The notes below the pieces were generated by a model that was given only the letters and a program-made list of their open reading frames with translations, did not search any database and was not told the origin of the DNA. Below are positions 39,001 to 49,338 of a stretch of DNA of 64,000 nucleotides, one piece after another (the stretch's first letter is position 1; every line of letters begins with the position of its first letter). Position numbers and translations under genes: made by a program. The DNA is from Ascaris suum (taxonomy: Eukaryota > Nematoda > Chromadorea > Rhabditida > Ascarididae), in NCBI GenBank assembly GCA_013433145.1, contig CM024188.1:4233501-4297500 (forward strand). The letters are read 5' to 3'.

Positions 39001-40180
39001 AATGAACATTTCTTCCGCTTCCTCCTGGTTCACAGCACAACACTATCAAGCTTACCAATTCAATAGGCAAGTTTCATCGTGCACCGTAATCGAAAACATT
39101 TCGAGTGATTTTCGATAATAAAAATGGTGCCTATGATATTATACTGTGGAGAATATACACTTGCACGCGTTTGAATGGAAAAAAACCAAAAAAATGCAGC
39201 TGGTTTCAACTACAGCCCTACACAGAAACTTCACATAGGCTGGCTTCGACAATAAACTGGACAACAGATTTGAGAACTGGTAGTGCCCATGACAGCATTA
39301 ACCCCGTAAAAAGCTCACAGAGGTATCCAGGTGATCCACATACATATCACCACCTATTGTCACCCACCCTGCAAATTTTTGGTTGATGTCACCCTGTAAC
39401 CAATAAATAACGTGCTAACACTCTCCGATGCGACCACTGCACAAATCATCACCACGTGCTCTTAAATGAAAGAAACACCGAACGATGTTTGCAGTGCTAT
39501 GCGAGAAAGGAATCCTCAACCCGATAGCTCGATTTCATCGACTAATATGTCAGTGCATTCAGTCAAAATATCAGTTAACCTAAGCTGCGCTTAAAATAGT
39601 CTATGGGCAATATGAAAGCGAAAAAAAAATTCTGCAAAATTGCTAATCGACAATCGAACGAACGCAAAAACAATGGTACTCTCAATATTCAAAAAAAAGG
39701 ATATATGGGAACGTGCCGAGGCGATAATAGTTTAAAGGTTGTGAAAATTCGTAATTCCTTATTAAATGCACTCATACATCTCTTATTTTTGAATCTCAAA
39801 CGAACAACATCAAAAATTATTGAATTTATAGCGGACATGTTGTTCGCCTGAAAACGTAATCAAATTAACACAACAAAACGATGCAATAAATATAATTCAT
39901 CGGAAAAACAAGCAGACAGAATAAATTGCAAAAAAAAAAAGAATCCACAAACATGCCAAACAAGACTAACCACATCGAGGTTTAGTTCAAGTTTCGGTAA
40001 GTCGGTTTTCTTTGTTATAAGGCCCGGTAGATAGATATAATTGTGGTAATAATATTGCATTCCTATAGCCACAAACACCATCAATACAGTGACTGTGAAC
40101 ATTCTCCATAGAACGCTTTCTTGTTTCGCCTTTTTTTCAGCGTTGCCAATCGGTTTGGACGTTCCACGCGTTCGTCCCAT
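30066..40180 (-). CDS. MOGS: Mannosyl-oligosaccharide glucosidase (glucosidase I, GH63)
   Basis: Removes the terminal alpha-1,2-glucose from Glc3Man9GlcNAc2 just after N-glycan transfer, in the ER lumen. Exons (5' to 3' on minus): 40180-39971, 38792-38652, 38300-38112, 37425-37252, 36196-36022, 35440-35358, 34609-34367, 33612-33439, 33001-32795, 32423-32254, 32162-31910, 31138-30962, 30245-30066 (stop 30068-30066). Phases all agree: 2376 nt, 791 residues, near the usual 800-840. Residues 1-26 are a basic cytosolic tail and about 27-43 a signal anchor ([14 protein letters not shown]), giving type II topology. [17 protein letters not shown] opens the lumenal N-domain. The catalytic (alpha/alpha)6 part carries [15 protein letters not shown] (380-394), [32 protein letters not shown] (from about 697) and the closing [20 protein letters not shown]...[15 protein letters not shown]. 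The Asp/Glu of WDEGF lie in a GH63 signature and are candidate catalytic residues. Oddity: seven prolines then KKR (618-627). ATG 40180 is preferred because it begins the cytosolic tail. Confidence 0.97.
33845..34125 (+). repeat. Cryptic ATT/ACT trinucleotide-rich tract
   Basis: About 280 bp made largely of ATT, ACT, AGT and ATC triplets within a glucosidase intron. Imperfect simple sequence; its long open frames are repeat artefacts. Confidence 0.75.
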
Positions 40181-40192
40181 CCTTTCGTTTCC

Positions 40193-40198
40193 TCTAAA
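40193..40198 (-). promoter_or_regulatory. Splice acceptor 13 nt upstream of the glucosidase start
   Basis: On the minus strand TTAATTATCTTTAG precedes AGGAAACGAAAGG and the ATG at 40180. It fits either a trans-splice acceptor (as in nematodes) or the end of a 5' untranslated intron. Inference from the motif and position only. Confidence 0.35.
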
Positions 40199-40695
40199 GA
40201 TAATTAAAACATAATACACCTGTCGAGGCTGCATTTATGACTCATGCATAGAACATTTCATGGCGTCAAACAACGCGCATTTGCTATTTGAAACTATTTA
40301 CTATTAGAAATATAACCTGTTAAATAAGAAAAAGCGCCTCTTTGGGGTGATAAAACCTTATTTATAGAGAAAAAAAGGTGGGTAAGCAACATTCTTTATA
40401 TAGGTAACAAACAGGAACAAAAAAAAACGAAGTACAACTAACTTCGATGGAGCACACTAACAATTAAGCGACACCTATCGAAGCAATAAACGGCAATGAA
40501 TAGTGCAGATACAGAGGAATAGCAAAGACGAAATATAAGCATGAGCAAGAAAAATTAAACGCATCGCAAGTATTGAATCAATCCTGCAATTTGACATTAG
40601 AGGATGCTAACGAATAATACTAAGCAATTACATCGAGCATACCAAAATGAGTGGTTATTAAATCGGAAATTGAGATAATCTCATCTGTATGAGTG

Positions 40696-40735
40696 ATAAT
40701 TTTTACCTGTTCCACTCGAAACAGGTAAAAATTAT
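40696..40735. repeat. Perfect 16-bp inverted repeat with 8-nt loop
   Basis: ATAATTTTTACCTGTT (40696-40711) is followed by loop CCACTCGA and its exact reverse complement (40720-40735). It lies about 520 bp upstream of the glucosidase ATG, outside any recognised exon. It could form a cruciform or RNA hairpin, or be a palindromic binding site. Confidence 0.9.
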
Positions 40736-42625
40736 GCCCTACTTAATTATATACTTAAAATCCTTTCAAATGAGTATAAGAGCATTTCTTACGTTAAATG
40801 TTTTAGCTGTAAACATAAAAACATGTATGAAAATTTCATTTCGAATTCTGATACAGATGGATAATGAAAAAAAGGGGATTTGCTGAAAGATGATGCTGAA
40901 ATAAAATTTAATAACCACTAAAGCAAAACTATAGTCGAATAACAAACCAAAAAAAAAAAACGCAATACACGGAAGAAGACTTTTGCAAAATTCTTCGGAT
41001 ATACTCTTTCAAAAGATAACAGCAAATTCTCCGAATTTCGAAGGTTTGAAAGCTTAGAAATCCATCGTGGGTGGTCACATCTTAAATAGTAGACACATTG
41101 CTTGATTAAATTACTTTTGCAGTAACTCTAGTAATTCCGTCCACTAATCCTTAATGCCAATGACTAAAGTTGCACAACAGTTACGAGTGAACGGGACAAG
41201 TAGCACAAGTCCCTGCAATCTGGAAAGGTTCAGGCACAAATTACTTTAAAAGTTCCAGCAAAGTCAGTAACTACCCTTCTGAACTTAGGAATATCTAAAC
41301 TGAAAACACGCAGGCGTCCCTCACAAGAAAGACCGAAATGATGGAGTGCAGACATGCATCTGCTGAACAGCTGCGCCGTAGGTGCTCAATTAAACAAACG
41401 ATCCTCACTCATACTCCGAAGACTGCAACCGATAGAGCAAAAATCTCTTAATGAGGTAATGAAAACCTTATAAACCTTGCGAGGAAAAGCAAAATCTCGA
41501 GCTCACAGTGGCTACACCTCTCGAGTCCATATGATAACACAAATTGAAAAGCTTTCTAGCCTTCCACGGTAATTGACAATAGTTGCATTCATCTGCCAGA
41601 AAAACCCCATTGTGGTATATCTGGAAGAAAGCCATTAGAAACAGTATGTCTGGTAGTGTTGAAGAAAAACTTGCATTCGTTAGCACAAATAGAAATAACT
41701 CATATCGCACTGGTAAATGGACTGCAACATCAATGAAATTAATACAGTCGTTCAAGACCACTAAGTACGAACCTCCTGTGCACTATCTTTGAAAAAGTTT
41801 CTTTGCCCGAAATGAAACTATTTCGCTGATAGCGCTGTTTTGAAGAAAAAGCTTAAAGATTAGGTTTCAGCGTAGGCTAGATCAATGTAATTTAATAAGA
41901 GGCGATGTTTAATGTTGTATTTAGGTGTTAATTATAAGTTTGGAAGTGATGAGAATCACTCTCCAACAGAACATCTTCAATACACCTGGAAATCGCTATA
42001 CGAACACTACTAATTCAAAACGCCCGAGGCAGTAAAAATAATGGGAAATGATTAAATACAAATTTAGCGAGTGGAATCGGCATTCACCGCAATCAAGAAA
42101 AAAGCGCCATAAAGCAACTTCTATGGATTCTCAACATACCAAAGATAAAGTTTGAGAGCTTCGAACTCAGCCGCATTCACAGCAAAAACTTTTTCAGTGC
42201 TAATATTAGCAATGTACAACTATTGCTGAACACCCAACATAAAGCCTAACGTCATCCGTAGAGAACTATAGGAGAAAATTTTGGCATCCAACGATATACT
42301 TCAATGAAATTTTCAATTCCTTGAAAAAAAGAGAGTCCATACACATCAAAAAGCTTTGCAACTAAGGGAAACTTTAGTGGCAACGTAAAATTTTGTCACA
42401 GGTAACGAAGAATTGAATTTGAATAGGAAGCGATAAAACGTCAAGGAAAAATCAGTGTAAATAAAATCGCTGGAAAAACCCTATCGAATAGCATACAATC
42501 AAATGCACATATAGAAATAAGAGAAATAAACAATTGAGAAATAGCAGAGAGAAGAGAAAGAAAATCAAATAGTAGAGGAGAGATAATCTCTTCATAAATC
42601 AATCGCTTCAGAAACATCAACACGA

Positions 42626-42763
<138 letters not shown>

Positions 42764-44010
42764 AGTGAAATTGATCAATAAATCATAATATTATTTAATT
42801 AACTTCCCTCAAAGATAAATGCAACTAGTGCAAACTTTCCTCTACCTTTTCAACGACATGCTTATTTATCATATCTCTCTATTAGTTCCTATTAGTTCCA
42901 CCTTTCATAATATTACTAGAGATAATTAATAAATAAACAGCAAACATTCGCATCATTGTTTCCTTTAAAACTGTTCGTTTATGCATTTCTCCCTGTTTTC
43001 TATAATTATATCATAAATGACTTAATTATGCTTATAACAGATTTAAACTAAAAGCATATAAACTGAGGGAATTTCAACATTTTCCATACGGCATTCTTTC
43101 AGTGCCTTCTGAAAACTCTCTCCTTTCCTTATATGAACGATCGATTCCTATATTTTAGTACGTCTCTCCCATAGAATTAGGTTATATGCCTCTTGTCGAT
43201 TTCACAGCAGCCAAAGATCACATATCACAGAGTAATGTGTGAAAGGCGAGGTGGAGGAGAGAGAGAGTTTGGTCATTCAAGCTGCCAAAACAACAGAGGT
43301 GCTAAGAAAAAATGGAAAACGACGTTTTAAACCATATATGAATATTAATTTTCATTTTGATCGCGTCCGATAAAATTAGGAATTCTTGACTGCATCATTC
43401 GATAGAACGCATCCTTAGCTCACGGAAGCGCTCCATTCGCTTTGAAAAAAAAAAAAAAAAATTTAGTAAAACGAAGTGTTGAAGATGTTACCTTTCCAAG
43501 AATTTTCTAGTCGCCTGAAAGGTCGTTTCATCATTTGATCTCTCACCCTTTTTCTCTTTTTCTCCTTTCTTTCTCTTTCTCTAGCGCTACATAACAAAAA
43601 CATTTTGGCTAAGCAAATGTCCGTTAAACACCTATCGCTAACCACCTTTGTTACCTGTTAATGATCCTTTTCACTCAGAGATTTATTCTTAATTAGTGAA
43701 TCCTTTTAAATATTTATGCAACAGTATTTGCAGCAAAGACATTGCATCATTGGTAGGAAATTCTGCTGATCTACTTTCATAGCTAAAAAAATTAAACCAT
43801 TGGACTCTCTACTGGATAATATATGCCAACCTCTTCCACTTTTCTAACTGCGAACTTCCGCTGCTCACAGCACTAAATGCTAAATGCTATGCGCAGTGAA
43901 TGTTCGCAGTTGAGCACTTGGCTTTTGATAGAGAAGAGTGGAAGAAGTGAGCGCACATTGCCGTGTTGATTGGTCTCACGAAATCCACCTTTTTTCTCTG
44001 TAGGTAGGTC

Positions 44011-47000
44011 CTACTTGATAATATCCTTCTGAATTATTCTAGTTTTTCGTTTACCGTGCTTCCAATCCAATTTCGCTTTGCTGAATAACATGAGCATGTC
44101 AACTTTGTTGTCATTTCTCCGCGAGAACCTCACTGTGAAATGAAAACCCCAATTTTAAAATTGCTTTTCGAAATTGATGAATCGACTTGAATACTGCTAT
44201 ACAGCGTCATCTCACATTTGAATACCGCCATTAAAATTTCTTATAGCAATCAGATATGCTCGTCAACTTCATATAGCCACCGACCTTAGCATTGGCTCAG
44301 TGGTTCCCAAGTTGAAACGACCGAACAGACAGACAGACACACACCTACATACAAACGCATAGATATGACATCGTCACAACGTGCTTTATGAACGAAGTGT
44401 ATCAGAAAGCAAATAAAAAACGATTTCATTAGCAAGAGAAAAATCAGTGTCGTTATTAAAGTTGAAGGTACCACCGTTAATCTCGAAGACTCCCATTTCA
44501 AGTGAGATGTCTGGAAGCACCCACCCGATATCCACACAGGAACCGAACGAGTCAAAAAAGCCTTTCCTCGAGATAAACCACATACAGCCGTTCGAGCTTG
44601 AACACCGTTTGCACAACCGCTCAGCATGTTCCAGTGAGCGAGCTTTTTGCTTAGGAGGCGCAACGTTAATGAGCGTCTCTATGCAGTAGTCTTCCTGCGC
44701 AGTTCTAGATAAAGCGAAGGGGTGGGGGGAAGGGACGGGGTTGGATTATCATTCAAACATGTGGTTTTTGTTGGTTTAAATCTAAAAAGGAAGAAACAGA
44801 AGTAGAAAATAAACTCACACTGAAAGCACGTTGTTCAAACATTTATTCGGACGGTTCGTTCGCATAGCATCCCAACTGAACTATGCATACGCAAAGCTCG
44901 GTCATTTAAACATTCACAGCGGTGCTGCGAACGGTTTTTACTTTCCGAGGATTACCGTTGACCACTACCTCCAGCGCTAAATTTTGTTGTATTTAGGTAA
45001 GCTCCTGGAGTAAGGAGTACGAATGTAGCACCTCTGATACCAATCGCAGTAAGCGCCAAAGAAGCAGCATTTAACCGCTGCTACTCAGCAAGCACTAACC
45101 ACCGAGAAACGCAGATAGGTGTGAATCTAGTTGGGTCTTCTTCTACCTGGTCGTACAACATCATTTGCAATAACCCTACCGTGCAATGCTTCAAGTAGAC
45201 CGAATAGGAACGGTCATATAATCTAACAATTCTTGAGGGATGCTGGTTATTTCTTTACATTCTAAAGATGACCTTTAACAGTACCCCCTGTATAGTGACT
45301 GCATATCGCTAATCGAGTCGGCCTATAATGCTTCTCTACAAAATTTTGTAGACAAAGGTCGCCGTTAAATAGCCACAGGAACATGACTGGAAAGGAATAC
45401 GTTTACTTGAGGAGACTCATTTGTGAAAAGCACTCAAAAACGTGGCTGTTGTTTGAAGCCATACAATACAACAAAGGTTGAACTCGCATCGTGCGATGGA
45501 CGATCGGTACTCCTGCAGAAGGTTGTGAACGATGAACGCTAGTTGTATCTGTTCTTTAAAAATGGTTCTCTGTCTCAACGAAGTCTAGAACGGTCGACCC
45601 ACTGTACTATGATCCCGGAGTTGCTATAGCTATAAAGAATCCTGTGGCACAGAAAATGGCATGTACGTTGTGTTTTCGTTTGCTGACCACGTACAGCTAT
45701 CGGGTTCTTTGAAGCTACAAACATTTATCCAGCAGACGTAGGACAATTATGTCCTCTCAACACGATAGAAAAAAAGGAAGTACAGACACAGAATAAAGGC
45801 TGCAAACGAAAGAAAAAAGAATAGCAAAATTGGAACTCGAGAACTCCCGTAAATATGAAGGAGATCATATACAAATGTGTATTTGAAACAAAAAAATGAT
45901 CTAACATTTTCGCTAAAGATCGCATCTATAATTGCACTATCAACTGCGGTACTGAATTAATTGTAATCCTTAATTACTTCCAACGCTAAATTAATTCCGA
46001 TCCTGAACATTTCCAAGCAACACAACAAATTCACTCCAAACTGCAAGTCATTCTGAAGTTGCAGCATATTTAAGGGGGAAATTTTTTTTCAGCCATTAGC
46101 CAAACGATGAGAATATGGATAATTTCAAGTTATTGAATTAGAATATTATGAAAGGAAAAAAAGTCAATGAAACTCCAAAATATATTCAAGTGGAATTTTT
46201 CTTAAACAACATTAGATTTATTATTTCATTTAGAGTTGCTTAAAAGTAGAATGGTGAAATTGAACGTAATGTAAGCGCTCTATATTCAAAGAACTCTAAG
46301 CTGAAAGAAATTGCAATTTTCTCACATACGTCAATTGTGGTCTATCACAGGAGAATCTTTTAGTGAAATTGTGCCATCAAACTTCGATGATTTTTTCATC
46401 TCTTACGCAACGAATGGATATATGTAATGGGTGCGAAAAGAAACGAACTTATGGCTGCCACAAGTAAACTGCGTAGAGCTTGTGGATTTAGAAGCTAATT
46501 GAATGCGTTGAAAGATAAGCATGGTCGTGCAAAAGCACGAGGATATGAGCGAAGTGAGAACGACACAACAATTATTTTCAGCGTTTCTCACTTCCCAAAT
46601 TTGCCAAGAAATTTAAATATCAACAACCAGTTTAATGAGACCGCACGATTCTTCTTCACTCTGGGTTAGTTTTTACGACTATGGCATTTCGCCCTTTCCC
46701 TGCTCTCTCTGTAGTATGCGATACAAAAAATCCCCCCCCCCTTCCCCACCCCATTAAAAACAACGCTCCGCGTCAACACAAGGACTGGAGCCTGCAGGCT
46801 CAGCTTAGCCTAAAGCTTGTGGACTTCATTCCAGCGCAAGTACTAACAACTCTTTTACAGTAGACTTCGATGCACTCGTTTTCGCCCAAGCTTCTAAAGA
46901 GTAAAGAGAAGGTTGCTGGCAAAATTCGGGATTCGAGCAGAACCCTGGACACTGTTTTACCCACAGTCAACCATTTGAACACGTTTCGATGCTATGGGGC

Positions 47001-47134
47001 GTTTTTTTTACGAAACGGAAAATCAAAAACTAGTTAGCTCACCTGAATAAAGCGTACTCAGTCACCTTGAGCATGATGGCGAAGACGAAAGATGCCACCG
47101 TGAGTGGAATCAGACAGTCGGTGAGAAGCCCCAT
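44011..47134 (-). CDS. Small single-pass membrane protein, family not recognised
   Basis: Three exons join in phase: 47134-47043, 44704-44475 and 44132-44011 (stop TAG 44013-44011), giving 147 residues. It starts MGLLTDCLIPLTVASFVFAI with a hydrophobic segment (about 9-24), then a Cys-bearing part (EDYCIETLINVAPPKQ; LEHAERLCKRCSSSNGCMWF; GSCVDIGWVLPDISLEMG), and ends in a Lys/Arg-rich tail (WKHGKRKTRIIQKDIIK). The first segment reads as a signal peptide or signal anchor. Exon 1 follows a GGTTGCAG acceptor 7 nt before ATG, which would suit trans-splicing. The donor after 47043 is GTGAGC; the second exon ends at GTGGTA (44474), with an alternative GTACCT three bases on. The first intron is 2.3 kb. 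Function unknown; a type II enzyme fragment is conceivable. Confidence 0.45.
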
Positions 47135-47604
47135 CAGCTCACTGCAACCCCAAAACGCTCGACAAACCGCACTCAACGAGAACCAACTTCACAATGACCA
47201 GAGGCACAAATTGTGACGGCAGCGTTACCACTGACTGAAATGGATTCAAGCTAAATCCGGTTCATTTGAATGTCTTTCATGCATTCCTCAATAACTTTTG
47301 TGGTTGTTTACCGTTACGGGTGTTGGGTGCCGGCTTCGCGATTTCTTAACGCAACGTCATCGTCACGTCATCGTCTTCATTTTTGACCTGTGTACGGACC
47401 ACTCGTTTGGCTTCTCTAATGTTTGACACAGAATGACTTCAGGAGCTTCCGTCCTAGAAAGGCAAAAACAAATAGCAGTCATTCTCGAGTAACGAAAGGA
47501 GAGGTCTTCTCCACTCTAAATCCAATAAGAAGATTACGCACTCACTACTCCAGATGGTATGCGAATGTATTACGTGAGTTAATTTTTTTTTGGCTCCAAC
47601 TCAG

Positions 47605-47727
47605 GCTCCAAGTACTGAAATACACACCAATAGCACCTCAACAAGTGCAGTGCCAAAACCCGCAGCAATAGCGCAGCACGCATGTTTGTTTTCATTCTTT
47701 CTAGTTCTAGTAGCCTGTTGTGTTTGA
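47605..47727 (+). CDS. Candidate last exon with a GPI-signal-like C-terminus
   Basis: After an AACTCAG acceptor the frame reads APSTEIHTNSTSTSAVPKPA, then AIAQH, then ACLFSFFLVLVACCV and stop TGA at 47725-47727. A Ser/Thr/Pro stretch followed by a short hydrophobic tail ending at the stop is the usual shape of a GPI-anchor signal. The frame ending at the GTGAGT donor just upstream (DYALTTPDGMRMYY) matches in phase, but the intron would be only 31 nt and its own upstream joining is unclear. It would be transcribed divergently from the gene at 47134. Confidence 0.35.
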   Translation, partial: APSTEIHTNSTSTSAVPKPAAIAQHACLFSFFLVLVACCV

Positions 47728-48927
47728 CCTGCTTTGAGGAAACCAACTCTTACCTTCGGTGACTTCCACATCTCTTTGTGAACATCATATACCTCCGAGA
47801 AATTATGTTGATTTTATCTACGGAGAGAGCACAGGTAAAAATTTCATATCAAATAATTACCTGGTGGATTATATTTATAGGTTGCGAATCCTCGACAATG
47901 AATTGTTCCAATACCACCATCCTATGATCGATCAGTCTAAAGATGTATTCTATAATTTCTGTTGTTTTTTTCTATATCTCTTCCATCGGCATAATTTTAT
48001 TTACTCTATCCATGCATCTACGCACACATCGATATCAGCTAGTCTGGAGAATGCGTAGTGGAATGTATGTTACTTTGAGCTAATTTCAGAGCACAGTTGT
48101 AACGGTTGCGAATAAATCACTTTCGATGGTTGTAATATGGAAGCGTGTAATGCTTCGATCTTCTCCACTCGTCTGGATCAGATCCATGATTTGATGACTT
48201 TACATTGCTTTGTGCAGTAATACTTTACCACCTTTACATGTTGATTTGATCAGTACTATTTTACTGTATTTATATCTCATGTGAATTGTCATCCTTCTAT
48301 CATTTCTTTCTCGCCTTTTTTTCTTTTTTCTTTTCTTCGACGTCTTTTTGCATGATGAATTCTCATTGTTCACTCATTTATCGCGTATAATCATTGTGGC
48401 TATTTCATTGGCTCATGAGTATTTATCTTTGTGTATTTGATGTCGATTCTGGTTACGATAGATCGGTTCATATATTCCTGAGTCTAAAAGTGTTCTCGAA
48501 AGATTCAATGTTCAATTCTATTTAAATAATATGAAGCATGAATACTTGACAGTCACATAATGAGATAAAGAGTCATAACCTAGAATACTGAGTTAAACAA
48601 TCCTATAAGCAATGAAGTGTCTAACAATAAATTTCGAGCATATAAACAAATTGTTGATAAAACCTATCAGATAACAATAATCGTTTACTTATAAAAAGAT
48701 TTGATGACTTGATTTATTTCTTTTAAACTAATAAGGGTGATGGGTATATCGTTTTGAAGGATTCTGTTAACGAGTGATCTACTTTAAAAGTGATCTGCTG
48801 TGATCTAATCAGTTTTATGGTCACTGTTATCGTTATAGCATTCATTATGTAACAAGTTGTAGGCTCATAGTTGTTGATCTTGATGTGTTATCTCCCCCAT
48901 GTATATTTGAACCCCATGCCTTCAGGG

Positions 48928-48975
48928 CCGTAGCCGAAGGTATAAATAGGCTACGGTCTTGCTTGACAGTCAGTT
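48928..48975 (+). promoter_or_regulatory. TATA plus initiator core promoter inside a palindrome
   Basis: TATAAATA at 48941-48948 is followed 29 nt later by TCAGTT (48970), an arthropod/nematode-type initiator. The TATA box sits between CCGTAGCC (48928-48935) and its exact reverse complement GGCTACGG (48949-48956). The following 400 bp is GC-richer than the flanks and has no ATG-initiated long frame. This could be the promoter of a downstream plus-strand gene or the U3/R part of a retroelement LTR. Confidence 0.5.
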
Positions 48976-49264
48976 CAGTTGTGTTCAACAGGCCCCATCG
49001 TGTGGCTCCCTGCCCGGTCGCAGATTCGTTTTAATAGTCTTCGAATTTCTTAACTTCAGTTATATCTTCTACAGTTTTAGCTCTCCTTTACGAACTTTCT
49101 ACTCATCGATTTTCGGTGTTTTAACTTATGACGATACTTTTTTACCGTGTAGTTTGATTTAGCTGTAACTGTTGTAACTCTGGCAGTGATAGCGTTGGGA
49201 GGGAGACCGAGCGGAAGCGAAGAAACACGGGAGAGTCGAAGTAGTTTACTGGAGAGCACCACAG

Positions 49265-49338
49265 TTTGTAAATGCGACTGGAAACGGCGAAGATACCTCG
49301 AACAGCTTTGTAAATGCGACTGGAAACGGCGAAGATAC
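49265..49338 (+). repeat. 32-bp direct repeat, 42-bp period
   Basis: TTTGTAAATGCGACTGGAAA...GAAGATAC occurs identically at 49265-49296 and 49307-49338. The period is 14 codons, so any frame across it repeats (CKCDWKRRRY twice). It lies about 300 bp downstream of the TATA/initiator. Confidence 0.9.

Noticed and set aside
39105..39386. 93-codon plus-strand frame in the first glucosidase intron
   Set aside because: No splice or start context and no recognised motif; probably chance.
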